From the NCBI GenBank assembly GCA_009885705.1, contig VFKF01000466.1:1-34406 (forward strand): 34,406 nt of DNA, given 5' to 3'. The notes beneath the pieces were generated by a model that saw only the letters and a list, made by a program, of their open reading frames with translations, did not search any database and had not been told where the DNA came from. This DNA comes from Nitrospira sp. GTDB taxonomy: Bacteria; Nitrospirota; Nitrospiria; Nitrospirales; Nitrospiraceae. This document shows, piece after piece, positions 8,196-18,142 of the stretch (positions are counted from its first letter, which is position 1; the number at the start of each line of letters is the position of its first letter). A program made the translations under genes and the position numbers.

Positions 8196-9773
8196 GTGAG
8201 TCAAATTACTACTTCAATTTTTGCCTATCTATTGACAGGACTCGTTGGAGGACTGTTCGGAATCGGGATTTTCGAACTGATTCGTCGTTCTTCTGGCGCG
8301 ACGAAGAAGGCGCAAGAAGAGGAGCAGGCTCGCCAGTCTGTGCAGAATGCTCAGCGGGAGGCGGACAATATTGTCAAAGAAGCCAAGCTGGAAGCGAAAG
8401 ATCTGCTGCTGCAGTCGAAATCGGAACTTGAAAAAGAGCAGAAGGCCAAGATGGCTGAGCTCGCTGTTGTCGAAAAACGCTTAATTCAGCGCGATGAAAC
8501 CATCGAGAAACGAATTAGCGCGATCGACAAGCGAGAAAGCGATACGCAGAAGCGAGACCTGGAGCTGCTGAAGCGGGAAGAAAAGTTGACGGTAAAAGAG
8601 TCGGCTTGTGCTCGGGCGGAGAAGGAGCATTGTGAGGCGCTGGAACGTGTCGCAGGCATGACATCCGACGAAGCGAAGAAGCAGCTCATCCATGAAATGG
8701 AAAGTCAGGCTCGGCTGGAGGCTGTCGGGCTTGCGAAGCGGATCTTAGAAGAAGCCCGGGAGAATGCGGAACGGGAAGCGCGCGAGATCATTACTTGCTC
8801 AATTCAACGAGTGGTGCGTGATTACGTGTCCGAGTCCACGATTTCCGTGGTCCAGATCCCGAACGACGCGATGAAGGGGCGGATCATTGGACGGGAAGGG
8901 CGCAATATCCGTGCGATCGAGGCTGCGACGGGGATCGACTTAATCATCGATGAGACCCCAGAAGCGGTGATTATCTCCGGCTTCGATCCGTTGCGTCGGG
9001 AGATTGCCAAGGTGTCGCTCGAACGGCTCATGCATGACGGGCGCATCCATCCGACGCGGATCGAGGAGATCGTTGAGAAAGTCAAAGTCGATATCGATAA
9101 GCTGATGTATGAAGAAGCCGAGAAAATCATTTTTGAGTTGGGCCTCTCTGATTTTCACCCTGAGTTGATCAAAGTACTTGGTCGGCTCAAGTACCGGACG
9201 AGTTATGGTCAGAACAACCTCTATCATGCGCGTGAAGCGGCCTATATCTGCGGCATCATGGCGTCGGAGCTCGGCCTCGATGTGAAGTTGGCAAGACGAG
9301 GGGCGCTGCTCCACGATATCGGGAAAGCCGTCAGTCACGAAGAAGAAGGTCCCCATGCCATGTTGGGCGCCGAAATCGCCAAGAAGTATGGCGAGAGTGA
9401 GAAGATTATCAATGCCATCGCAGGGCATCACGAACAAGTGGAGCCGATCTGTCCAGAGTCCGTTTTGGTGGCTGCGGCCGAAGCGTTATCTGCCGCCAGA
9501 CCTGGAGCTAGACGTGAGGCCTTGGAGACCTATGTGAAGCGGTTGGAGAAGTTGGAATCGCTTGCTACGACGATCAAAGGGGTGCAGAAAGCCTATGCCA
9601 TCCAGGCAGGCCGGGAGATTCGCGTCATCGTTCGACAGGAAGATATTACAGATGCCGAGTCATTCCAACTGTCGCGGGACCTGGCGAAGAAGATCGAGCA
9701 GGAGTTGACCTATCCAGGCACGATTCGTGTGACCGTCATTCGAGAGAGCCGGTATGTGGAGTATGCCAAGTGA
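8196..9773 (+). CDS. rny: Ribonuclease Y
   Basis: N-terminal TM segment, long coiled coil, KH domain (GRIIGREGRNIRAIEAATGIDLIIDETPEAV), HD domain (LLHDIGKAV). Confidence 0.96.
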   Translation: MSQITTSIFAYLLTGLVGGLFGIGIFELIRRSSGATKKAQEEEQARQSVQNAQREADNIVKEAKLEAKDLLLQSKSELEKEQKAKMAELAVVEKRLIQRDETIEKRISAIDKRESDTQKRDLELLKREEKLTVKESACARAEKEHCEALERVAGMTSDEAKKQLIHEMESQARLEAVGLAKRILEEARENAEREAREIITCSIQRVVRDYVSESTISVVQIPNDAMKGRIIGREGRNIRAIEAATGIDLIIDETPEAVIISGFDPLRREIAKVSLERLMHDGRIHPTRIEEIVEKVKVDIDKLMYEEAEKIIFELGLSDFHPELIKVLGRLKYRTSYGQNNLYHAREAAYICGIMASELGLDVKLARRGALLHDIGKAVSHEEEGPHAMLGAEIAKKYGESEKIINAIAGHHEQVEPICPESVLVAAAEALSAARPGARREALETYVKRLEKLESLATTIKGVQKAYAIQAGREIRVIVRQEDITDAESFQLSRDLAKKIEQELTYPGTIRVTVIRESRYVEYAK

Positions 9774-10549
9774 AGGTTCTCTTCATCGGCGATATCTTTG
9801 GAGAGCCCGGGCGTCGTGCGGTGGCCCGAGCCGTTCCCAGACTGGTCGCTCAGCGGCAGATTGATATTGTTATTGGGAACGGTGAAAACGCGGCCGCCGG
9901 GTTTGGCATCACGCCTGAGTTGGCGGAAGAGTTGTTCGACATGGGTCTTGCCGTCATTACGACAGGAAACCATGCCTGGGATAAGAAGGAAATTCTCGAC
10001 TATTTCCCCCGTGAGCCGCGCCTCCTTCGGCCTGCCAATTATCCGAGCGGTGCGCCTGGGTATGGCAGTGTGGTGGTCGAATCGGCGGGTGGGGAGCAGC
10101 TCGGCGTCATGCAGCTGATGGGGCGAGCCTATATGCCGACGTTGGATTGCCCGTTTCAGGTTGCCAAAAAAGAGCTGGCCGGATTGAAGAAGCGAGTGGC
10201 TGCCGTGATTGTGGATATGCATGCAGAGGCCACATCTGAAAAAATGGCGATGGGGCATTATCTGGACGGCGAGGTCGTGGCCGTGGTCGGGACCCATACG
10301 CATGTGCAAACAGCGGACGATCAGATTTTCCCGAAGGGGACGGCCTATATGACGGACATCGGCATGACCGGCCCCCTCCATTCCGTGATCGGGGTAAAGA
10401 AGGAATTGGCGATCGAAAAATTTCTGACCGGGATGCCGAGGCGCTTCGAAGTGGCCTCCGGACCCTCCGTTTTTTGTGCGGTTCTGATCGAGCTTGATGC
10501 GCGTCTCGGGAAGGCCCTTTCGATCGAACGCATTCGCATCATCGATTAA
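9770..10549 (+). CDS. YmdB/TIGR00282-type metallophosphoesterase
   Basis: MKVLFIGDIFGEPGRRAV, GNGENAAAGFGI, TTGNHAWD, VVGTHTHVQTAD; GTG start overlapping the rny stop by 4 bp. Confidence 0.93.
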   Translation: MKVLFIGDIFGEPGRRAVARAVPRLVAQRQIDIVIGNGENAAAGFGITPELAEELFDMGLAVITTGNHAWDKKEILDYFPREPRLLRPANYPSGAPGYGSVVVESAGGEQLGVMQLMGRAYMPTLDCPFQVAKKELAGLKKRVAAVIVDMHAEATSEKMAMGHYLDGEVVAVVGTHTHVQTADDQIFPKGTAYMTDIGMTGPLHSVIGVKKELAIEKFLTGMPRRFEVASGPSVFCAVLIELDARLGKALSIERIRIID

Positions 10550-10561
10550 AGGAGTCTCACC

Positions 10562-11944
10562 ACGAGTTCTCCCGGTTTCCCTGACCTCTTTTCTCAGCCC
10601 TCTCCTCCGAAACAGGTCTTTACGGTTTCGGAGTTGACGGGACTACTCCGCACCTCCATCGAAGAACAATTCTCGGACATCTGGCTGGAAGGTGAACTCT
10701 CCAACCTTCGTGCTCCAGGGTCGGGACATGTCTATTGCACACTGAAGGACAAGACGAGCCAGATTCGCGCGGTGTTGTTTCGGTCCAGCGCGGTTCGGCT
10801 GCGCTTTGCCTTGCAAGAGGGGATGCAGGTAATCGTGCGGGGGCGGCTCACGGTGTACGAACCGCGTGGTGAATACCAGATTGTCCTCGATACGGTGGAG
10901 CCGAAGGGTGTCGGCGCGCTTCAGTTGGCATTTGAACAGTTGAAAGAGCGACTGGCCGAAGAGGGGTTGTTCGACCAGGATAGAAAGAAGCCTCTTCCGG
11001 CGTTTCCCGGGACTGTGGGTGTCGTCACCTCGCTGACCGGCGCAGCCATACGGGATATTCTTGCCGTGCTTCGACGCCGCTGGCCGACGATTCACATTTT
11101 GATCGCTCCAGTTCAAGTTCAGGGGGAGAGCGCCGGACGTCAAGTTGCCGAGGCGCTCGCTGCATTGAACGAATGGGGCTCCGTGGATGTCATCATTGTC
11201 GGGCGGGGCGGAGGGTCGATGGAGGACCTCTGGAGTTTCAACGAAGAGATCGTCGTGCGTGCAATTGCGGCTTCCCATGTGCCAGTTGTGTCGGCGGTCG
11301 GGCATGAAATCGATGTGACGTTGTCAGACTTTGTGGCCGATCTCCGTGCGCCGACTCCGTCGGCGGCAGCCGAGGCAGTTGTTCCAGTCTTGGCGGAGAT
11401 CGTGGAGCGATTACGAGAGCTGACCGTCCGTATGGGACAGATGATGCTCCGGCATTGCGCGTTTGAGCGGCAGCGGCTGGATGCAGGCATTCGAGGTGTG
11501 ACGGATGTCCGTTTCCGTCTCCAGGCAGCGGCGCAACGGACAGATGATATGGTGGATCGGTTACACGAGATGCTTCAGCGCCTGCTCACGTCAGGGCGGG
11601 AACGGGTGCATGAAGCACAGCGCGATCTATCCGGTCTCAATCCTATTCTCGCGATCAAGCAAGGGTTAGCAACCGTCCCGCAATTTTCACAGCGCCTGGA
11701 GGGGCAGATGGGCGTGGTCTTGACGCAACATCGTCATCGCGTCCATGCCCTGCTGGCGCAGCTCCATACGCTCAGTCCGTTGGCAGTACTTGGACGCGGG
11801 TACAGCATCCTTCAGACTGTGCCGGCAGGGAAGATTCTCCATCGAGCGAACGATGTGGAGGTTGGCCAGGAGTTGGAGGCGCAATTGGCAAGTGGGCGAC
11901 TGAGTTGCACGGTCACGCGGGTGTTCGACGATTCCGCAGTTTGA
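10562..11944 (+). CDS. xseA: Exodeoxyribonuclease VII large subunit (start proposed at ACG 10562; the ORF track starts at TTG 10634)
   Basis: KQVFTVSELTGLLRTSIEEQFSDIWLEGELSNLRAPGSGHVYCTLKDKTSQIRAVLF and GRGGGSMEDLWSFNEEIVVRAIAASHVPVVSAVGHEIDVTLSDFVADLRAPTPSAAAE motifs. AAGGAG at 10549-10554 lies 7 nt before ACG 10562. Confidence 0.93.
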   Translation, partial: TSSPGFPDLFSQPSPPKQVFTVSELTGLLRTSIEEQFSDIWLEGELSNLRAPGSGHVYCTLKDKTSQIRAVLFRSSAVRLRFALQEGMQVIVRGRLTVYEPRGEYQIVLDTVEPKGVGALQLAFEQLKERLAEEGLFDQDRKKPLPAFPGTVGVVTSLTGAAIRDILAVLRRRWPTIHILIAPVQVQGESAGRQVAEALAALNEWGSVDVIIVGRGGGSMEDLWSFNEEIVVRAIAASHVPVVSAVGHEIDVTLSDFVADLRAPTPSAAAEAVVPVLAEIVERLRELTVRMGQMMLRHCAFERQRLDAGIRGVTDVRFRLQAAAQRTDDMVDRLHEMLQRLLTSGRERVHEAQRDLSGLNPILAIKQGLATVPQFSQRLEGQMGVVLTQHRHRVHALLAQLHTLSPLAVLGRGYSILQTVPAGKILHRANDVEVGQELEAQLASGRLSCTVTRVFDDSAV

Positions 11945-12005
11945 AATTGCAAGGTGGTCGAGTATAATGGCGCTCTATATCGGTGAATGAATAACGAGGC
12001 GTACT

Positions 12006-12254
12006 GTGGCAGCGGTAAAGTTTGAACAGGCAATGGCGCGGTTGGAAGCCATTGTCGGCGAGTTGGAGAAAAGCGATCTTCCCTTGGACGAATCGCTCAG
12101 GATCTTCGAAGAGGGCATTCGCCTCTCCAAGAATTGCCTCAAGATTTTGGAAGAAGCCGAACATAAAGTAGAAGTGCTCGTGCAAGATAAGAACGGCAGG
12201 AAACGAATTCACGCCTTCTCCCCAGACGACGAAACCGATGAGCCGTCCTCCTAG
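12006..12254 (+). CDS. xseB: Exodeoxyribonuclease VII small subunit
   Basis: KFEQAMARLEAIVGELEKSDLPLDESLRIFEEGIRLSKNCLKILEEAEHKVEVL; GTG start, downstream of xseA. Confidence 0.95.
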   Translation: MAAVKFEQAMARLEAIVGELEKSDLPLDESLRIFEEGIRLSKNCLKILEEAEHKVEVLVQDKNGRKRIHAFSPDDETDEPSS

Positions 12255-12307
12255 GTTCCCTGGTAGGGCTCCTCTATCCGCCTCCATTTGTCGTAATGCT
12301 TCCCTAA

Positions 12308-13099
12308 GTGACTATGGCGACCACTCCTCGTGTTCACAAAGAACGGTTGGACCGCGTGTTGCTGGTGCAGGGCTTGGTGCCGAGCCGGGAGGCCGCAGCT
12401 CGAGCAGTCTTGGCGGGCGGAGTTTCTGTTGATGGGATCATGGTGGATAAGCCTGCGAAGCTGGTGCCGCTGGATGCGCGGATTGAGGTCGTGCAGCCTG
12501 CGTTATTCGTCAGTCGATCAGGCGACAAGTTAGCCGCGGCTCTTGACGCATTTCACATAGATCCACGCGGGGCAATTGGTATGGACGTCGGCTGTTCGAC
12601 CGGCGGGTTCACCGATTGTTTATTGCAGCGCGGCGCGACTCGTATCTACGCCATCGATGTGGGGTATGGGCAGTTCGAGTGGAAGCTTCGTCAGGATTCT
12701 CGTGTTGTCTTGCTCGAACGGACTAATATTCGGTATGTTGACCGTGCTGCGGTTCCTGAGCCGATCGATCTGGCGGTCATCGATGTATCCTTTATATCGC
12801 TGACCCTAGTCTTGCCCGCCGTTGTGCGCCTCCTCAATAGCTCCGCGGCGGTTGTCGCGTTAGTCAAACCACAGTTTGAAGTTGGTAAGGGACAAGTGGG
12901 ACGAGGAGGAATCGTGCGGGATGATGCACAACGCGAGGCAGTGACTGAGAAAGTCATTGCTTGTGCGACGCAGTTGGGGCTTCAGTTGAAAGGCGTGCTC
13001 GATTCTCCTGTGATAGGACGAAAAGGGAATCGGGAGATTCTTGTTGGCTTTAGTATTGGCAACCACAGCATGATTGGGACTGCGGGGGGTAGAGGATGA
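12308..13099 (+). CDS. tlyA: TlyA family rRNA (cytidine-2'-O)-methyltransferase
   Basis: S4 domain (ERLDRVLLVQGLVPSREAAARAVLAGGVSVDG) plus FtsJ-like MTase (GMDVGCSTGGFTDCLLQRGATRIYAIDVGYGQ). Confidence 0.92.
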   Translation: MTMATTPRVHKERLDRVLLVQGLVPSREAAARAVLAGGVSVDGIMVDKPAKLVPLDARIEVVQPALFVSRSGDKLAAALDAFHIDPRGAIGMDVGCSTGGFTDCLLQRGATRIYAIDVGYGQFEWKLRQDSRVVLLERTNIRYVDRAAVPEPIDLAVIDVSFISLTLVLPAVVRLLNSSAAVVALVKPQFEVGKGQVGRGGIVRDDAQREAVTEKVIACATQLGLQLKGVLDSPVIGRKGNREILVGFSIGNHSMIGTAGGRG

Positions 13100-13127
13100 T
13101 GACTATTCATTGGCGATGGGGGCATGC

Positions 13128-14051
13128 ATGAAGGTACTCGTGACGGGAGGTGCCGGCTTTATTGGCTCCCATGTGGTCGATCGTCTTGTCCAGGAAGGAC
13201 ATGAGGTTGTGGTGGTGGACAATCTCTCCACAGGAAAGCGGAAAAACATCAATCGTGCCGCTCGCTTCTGCAAGATGGATATCCAGAGCTGGCGGCTTGA
13301 GCGGGTATTTCGAAATGAGCGGCCCCATATCGTCATGCATCTTGCGGCACAGATGGACGTCAGGAAGTCTGTGGAAGATCCGGTCTTCGATGCCCAGGTG
13401 AATATTCTTGGAATGCTGAATGTCTTGCAGCAAGCAGTCAGGCACGGTGTGCGGAAGGTGGTGTTCTCTTCTTCGGGTGGAGCGATCTATGGTGAGCAGG
13501 AGATCTACCCCGCTTCTGAGTCCCACGTTACGCGGCCGCTATCGCCCTACGGCATCAGTAAGTTGTGCGGAGAGCAGTACCTCTCGTACTACCAACGGGT
13601 GAGTGGGCTTCAAGTGGTGAACTTGCGCTACGCGAATGTCTATGGCCCTCGTCAGGATCCTGATGGAGAGGCCGGGGTAGTTGCGATCTTTATTCAGAAG
13701 TTGCTGAACAACGAGCAAGCGATTATTTATGGAAATGGACGGCAAACGAGAGACTTCGTCTATGTCGAAGATGTTGTTGAGGCAAATCTTGCGGTGATGA
13801 GTCAGGAAATACAAGGAACGTATAATGTTGGCACAGGGCAAGAAACGTCAATCAACGATTTGTTGAGGCTTCTCATTACGCATACGAATTCAACCTGCAA
13901 GGAAGTTCATGGGCCAGCCAGAAAGGGCGAGCAGGCACGAAGCGTCATTGATTCCACGAAGCTCCGTCAGGAATTGTCTTGGGAGCCGAGAACCGAACTC
14001 AGCGAAGGGCTCAAGCGGACCGTCGAATATTTCCGTGAGCGTATGGGCTAG
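13128..14051 (+). CDS. NAD-dependent epimerase/dehydratase (extended SDR, UDP-glucose 4-epimerase-like)
   Basis: MKVLVTGGAGFIGSHVVDRL Rossmann motif, YGISKLCGEQY (YxxxK), NLRYANVYGPRQDP. Confidence 0.9.
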   Translation: MKVLVTGGAGFIGSHVVDRLVQEGHEVVVVDNLSTGKRKNINRAARFCKMDIQSWRLERVFRNERPHIVMHLAAQMDVRKSVEDPVFDAQVNILGMLNVLQQAVRHGVRKVVFSSSGGAIYGEQEIYPASESHVTRPLSPYGISKLCGEQYLSYYQRVSGLQVVNLRYANVYGPRQDPDGEAGVVAIFIQKLLNNEQAIIYGNGRQTRDFVYVEDVVEANLAVMSQEIQGTYNVGTGQETSINDLLRLLITHTNSTCKEVHGPARKGEQARSVIDSTKLRQELSWEPRTELSEGLKRTVEYFRERMG

Positions 14052-14103
14052 TAGCTGCTGGCCTGTTGAGGATTAATGGGCGTCGAACGTATCGTCCCCA
14101 GAG

Positions 14104-14424
14104 CTAGTATCGAGGAACGGTTCCATCCACCTGAGTCGACCAGGCGTCGATTCCACCCACTAGATTTTTTACAGTACTGAACCCTTGTTGGAGCAGAAAG
14201 TTCGTCGCATCGGCGCTTCTCATCCCATGGTGGCAGATGGCGATGATCTCCGAATCATGGCTTAACTGAGCCAGCGATTGAGGAAGTGTTCCAAGAGGAA
14301 TGAGGGTTGAGCCTTCAATCTTTGCAAGGGAATATTCCCAGTCTTCCCGTACATCGACCAGTACCAGCTTGTCGCCCTTATCAAGTCTTGCTTTCAGTTC
14401 TTTTGGGGAAATGGCATAGCCCAT
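14104..14424 (-). CDS. Rhodanese-like domain protein
   Basis: VLVDVREDWEYSLAKIEGSTLIPLGTL...IIAICHHGMRSADATNFLLQQGF; active-site Cys in CHHGMRS. Confidence 0.88.
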   Translation of the reverse strand: MGYAISPKELKARLDKGDKLVLVDVREDWEYSLAKIEGSTLIPLGTLPQSLAQLSHDSEIIAICHHGMRSADATNFLLQQGFSTVKNLVGGIDAWSTQVDGTVPRY

Positions 14425-14793
14425 TGAGTCGCCTCCTTAATTATGGGCATCATATGTGAGGGGTGAAAAGGCTGTCAATGATCAAGGCATTCTGTTTTTC
14501 TGGGTACTGCTGGGTTCGTGAGTGGTGTAGTAAGCCGATGATATTTGAGCAAAGGTGATACGCGCCTGTACATTTTTGTCACTTTGATGTCTTTATGTGA
14601 TCTCGACGACACGATTTAAGAGAGATGAACCGTGTTATTTGTATGATAGAACAGCATAACTTATTGATAAAGCTGTAAAAGTAAGTATTTGCCTAGATGG
14701 CAGGTCCGGAAATTGCGTTATCAGGCCATCAGGAATGAAGGAGATATAGGTGGAAAGGGAGGAGAAAGGTGTTTTTCAAGGGGCGCTTCTCCT

Positions 14794-15126
14794 ATGAAAA
14801 AGGTCTCAACGAAGGTTCTCATTGTTTTGGTGACAACGGCAAGTCAGAAAGAAGCGGTAAGGATTGGGGAGAAAATGGTGAATGCCAGACTGGCTGCCTG
14901 TGCGAATGTCATCCCCGGTATCAAGTCGATCTATCGGTGGAACGGAAAAGTTATCAAATCAGGAGAGACGCTCCTGATGCTGAAATCCACAGCGCTTCGG
15001 TACCAGGCACTTGAGAAGGCGATTAAGGCGATGCATAGTTATGAGACTCCTGAGATCGTGGCAGTGGAGATCAAGACTGGCCTCGATCAATATATGAGGT
15101 GGGTCCGGACTGAGACTCATATGTAA
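14794..15126 (+). CDS. cutA: Divalent-cation tolerance protein CutA
   Basis: VLIVLVTTASQKEAVRIGEKMVNARLAACANVIPGIKSIYRWNGKV...ETPEIVAVEI; ATG at 14794 preferred over the ORF-track start 14689. Confidence 0.92.
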   Translation: MKKVSTKVLIVLVTTASQKEAVRIGEKMVNARLAACANVIPGIKSIYRWNGKVIKSGETLLMLKSTALRYQALEKAIKAMHSYETPEIVAVEIKTGLDQYMRWVRTETHM

Positions 15127-15166
15127 TTGTTTATATTGATTATTTTGTCGTGGTTAATGTGAGGGG

Positions 15167-15195
15167 TTGACCGAAGCAACCTAGATAGGTACACT
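15167..15195 (+). promoter_or_regulatory. Sigma70-type promoter upstream of the M23 peptidase gene
   Basis: TTGACC (15167-15172), 17-nt spacer, TACACT (15190-15195). Confidence 0.6.
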
Positions 15196-15249
15196 CGCCG
15201 AGGACTATCTTGGACAGCTGGGGAGTCCATTGAGCAGGGGGTAAAGGTT

Positions 15250-16287
15250 ATGGGACAAGTAAACGGTACGGAAAATAGCGATGCCTATACCGTCGTAATC
15301 TTTCGTGGCTCAACAGCCAAGCCTCTCCGGTTTAGTTTCCCGCGCAAATTTGTCAGTAAGCTGTTGATTGTCGGAGCAATTCTCATACTAGCCGACATTC
15401 TGATCATTTCGCATTATGTGATCAGAACTGGCGAGGTTTGGGAGCTCTCAGCATTCCGAGCAGAAGCGATGAGTGCACGGGAGCAGACAGCCGCTTTCTC
15501 AGGAGCTGTCGATGATCTGAAGAAGCGATTAACTGGCATGAAGGAGGTCAATCAGCGGCTCCGTGTCATGTTGGGAATCGAGGCCCCGAAGACGGGGGAT
15601 GTTGTGAATGGTCGGGGAGGTGAGGACGGGCCTCTTCCAGAGGGGAACACTGTTTCCCCGACTGAGAAAACTATTAAGACCGAAGACGGGGGGGGGCATC
15701 CCAGTTCGGCAGAGTCTAGCCAGTCTACTCCTGGGACTCAAACAAGCCATTCTGTCGATTCGAATGGTCTCACCGAGCAGGAGATAATCGCCTCAATTAA
15801 GGATGGCATTGACTGGTTAGCGAAAGAAGCTACGACCCAGGAGCAATTCCTTCAAGAACTCTCTTTAGCAGCTGAGCAGAAGTCTTCCAGGTGGGCAGCA
15901 ACTCCCTCTATATGGCCGGTTAAAGGATGGGTCACTTCTGGATTCGGGCCGAGGGTTTCCCCATTTACTGAAAAGCCTGCTTGGCACGATGGGCTGGATA
16001 TTGGCGCTGCGGCCAATGCTCCGGTCCAGGCTCCGGCTCAGGGACGGATCACAACAGTCGGTTTCGATCCTAAGTTGGGCAACCTTGTGAAAATCGACCA
16101 TGGGTTTGGTATCGAAACCCTCTATGGCCATCTCGCTAAGGCTTTGGTTAAAGAAGGGCAACGGGTCAAGCGTGGCGAAGTTGTTGGTTTAGTCGGTAGC
16201 AGCGGGTTAGCCACGGGACCTCATTTGCATTACATGGTTAAGGTCCATGGGCAGACGTTCGATCCGGTAAAGTATATTCTCGAATAG
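15250..16287 (+). CDS. M23 family metallopeptidase / LytM-domain protein, membrane-anchored
   Basis: N-terminal TM helix (LLIVGAILILADILIISHYVI), coiled coil and low-complexity linker, HDGLDIGAAANAPVQAPAQG and GPHLHYMVKVHGQTFDPVKYI. Confidence 0.92.
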   Translation: MGQVNGTENSDAYTVVIFRGSTAKPLRFSFPRKFVSKLLIVGAILILADILIISHYVIRTGEVWELSAFRAEAMSAREQTAAFSGAVDDLKKRLTGMKEVNQRLRVMLGIEAPKTGDVVNGRGGEDGPLPEGNTVSPTEKTIKTEDGGGHPSSAESSQSTPGTQTSHSVDSNGLTEQEIIASIKDGIDWLAKEATTQEQFLQELSLAAEQKSSRWAATPSIWPVKGWVTSGFGPRVSPFTEKPAWHDGLDIGAAANAPVQAPAQGRITTVGFDPKLGNLVKIDHGFGIETLYGHLAKALVKEGQRVKRGEVVGLVGSSGLATGPHLHYMVKVHGQTFDPVKYILE

Positions 16288-16456
16288 TTCGGTCGGTTTC
16301 CCATTCCAATCAGTGGTCTTGTTATTTGCTGAATGGGTTTATGACAAGGCCACATCTTATGCAGTCGTCAGACCCCACGTAATCCCCGGCTCGCTCAATT
16401 GCCTATGTTATACTCTCGCGCCTGTAAGGTGATGAAGGCACGAGGGGACTTGTTTT

Positions 16457-18139
16457 ATGACAGACATCGAGATCAATCGATCGGTGAAGGCACGTCCGAT
16501 TCAGGATGTCGCCGATCAACTTGGCCTCCGAGAGAGCGAATTACTTCCGTTTGGACGGCTGAAGGCGAAGGTCTCACTCGATGCACTCGATCGGCTCAGA
16601 TCTGCTCCCCTGGGTCGGTATGTACTGGTCACTGCCATAAACCCAACTCCGCTTGGGGAGGGCAAGACGACCACTTCGATCGGCCTTGCCATGGGCCTCT
16701 CCCGTCTCGGGCATCGAACGGCCGTCACACTTCGACAGCCTTCGTTGGGGCCGGTATTCGGGATCAAAGGTGGAGGAACCGGGGGAGGGCGAGCACAGGT
16801 TCTTCCGATGGAGGACATCAACCTCCACCTGACTGGCGATGCCCATGCAGTATCTGCCAGTCACAACCTCCTCTCAGCATTTCTCGATAATCATCTATTC
16901 CATGGGAATGAACTCCATGTAGATCCGAATCGAATCACCTGGCCTCGGACATTGGGGATCAGCGATCGGGCACTCAGAAAGATCTCGTTGGGTGAGGGGG
17001 TTGTAGGACGCTCGGGTGAATTTGTCATTACCGAAGCGTCAGAGGTCATGGCGATGCTCGCGTTAGCCTCGAGCCAAGCAGACTTACGACAGAGGCTTGG
17101 ACAGATCATCGTCGGGTTTACAACGAGTGGGAAACCGATACGGGCGGAAGAGCTTGGCTGTGCCGGGTCCATGGCTGTCTTGCTCAGGGAAGCATTATTG
17201 CCGAACTTGGTTCAGACCTTGGAGGGAACGCCGGCGTTTGTCCATGCGGGTCCCTTTGGCAATATCGCCCATGGGAATTGTTCGATTCTTTCCGATGCCA
17301 TCGCGCTACGTTGTGCAGATTATGTCGTCACGGAGGCCGGGTTCGGGAGCGATCTTGGGGCAGAGAAGTTCTTCAATATCAAGTGCCGCCTCTCTGGATT
17401 CAAGCCTGCAGCGGCTGTGGTCGTGGCGACTCTACGGGCACTCAAACTTCACGGGGGTGGTGGAACGGTCAAAGTTGGCACGCCGCTCCCGGCAGGGCTG
17501 ACCGGGCCGAATCAGGAAGCCTTGGTCAAAGGCTTCGCGAACCTTGAGCAGCACATTGCGAATGTGAAAGCCCATGGAATTCCGGTGGTGGTGGCGGTCA
17601 ATGCGTTTGTCGATGATCCGGCGGCGGAGCTGGAATGGGTTCGAGCACGGTCCCGGGAAGTTGGCGCGGTCGATGCCGCAGTTTCAACCCATTGGGCCGA
17701 TGGCGGCAAAGGGGCTGAAGATTTAGCCCGGGCGGTGGCCAAGGCGACAGAGCAGCCGTCCACATTTAAGCATCTCTATGACGTCACCTGGCCGATTAAG
17801 AAGAAAATTCAGACCATTGCCACGCAGATGTACGGAGCCTCAGACGTGTCGTTTGACGCAGCAGCAGAACGAGACATTGATCTGGCGCAGCAGCTCGGGC
17901 TAGATCAGTTGCCTATCTGTATGGCCAAGACACCGTTATCGCTGTCGCACGATCCTGCGTTGAAGGGCCGCCCATCGGGGTTTACGCTGCCGATCAAGGA
18001 GGTCCGAATGCTCGCGGGGGCAGGGTTTCTCACCGCGGTCTGTTCCGGCATTCAACTGATGCCTGGATTGCCGAAGAAGCCGGCAGGCGAACGGATTGGA
18101 ATTGATCCAGCGACTGGGGAGATCGTGGGGCTGTCCTGA
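16457..18139 (+). CDS. fhs: Formate--tetrahydrofolate ligase
   Basis: YVLVTAINPTPLGEGKTTTSIGLAMGL, LRQPSLGPVFGIKGGGTGGGRAQVLPMEDINLHLTGD, FTLPIKEVRMLAGAGFL. Confidence 0.97.
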   Translation: MTDIEINRSVKARPIQDVADQLGLRESELLPFGRLKAKVSLDALDRLRSAPLGRYVLVTAINPTPLGEGKTTTSIGLAMGLSRLGHRTAVTLRQPSLGPVFGIKGGGTGGGRAQVLPMEDINLHLTGDAHAVSASHNLLSAFLDNHLFHGNELHVDPNRITWPRTLGISDRALRKISLGEGVVGRSGEFVITEASEVMAMLALASSQADLRQRLGQIIVGFTTSGKPIRAEELGCAGSMAVLLREALLPNLVQTLEGTPAFVHAGPFGNIAHGNCSILSDAIALRCADYVVTEAGFGSDLGAEKFFNIKCRLSGFKPAAAVVVATLRALKLHGGGGTVKVGTPLPAGLTGPNQEALVKGFANLEQHIANVKAHGIPVVVAVNAFVDDPAAELEWVRARSREVGAVDAAVSTHWADGGKGAEDLARAVAKATEQPSTFKHLYDVTWPIKKKIQTIATQMYGASDVSFDAAAERDIDLAQQLGLDQLPICMAKTPLSLSHDPALKGRPSGFTLPIKEVRMLAGAGFLTAVCSGIQLMPGLPKKPAGERIGIDPATGEIVGLS

Positions 18140-18142
18140 TGG

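Noticed and set aside
9710-10381. 223-aa minus-strand ORF antisense to the ymdB-type gene
   Set aside because: Shadow ORF; the opposite strand encodes a conserved metallophosphoesterase.
14425-14793. AT-richer gap between the rhodanese gene and cutA considered for a riboswitch or mobile remnant
   Set aside because: No strong stem-loops, repeats or known motifs recognised; probably promoter region only.
16399-16890. 163-aa plus-strand ORF overlapping the fhs start
   Set aside because: Out-of-frame overlap with a highly conserved FTHFS N-terminus.
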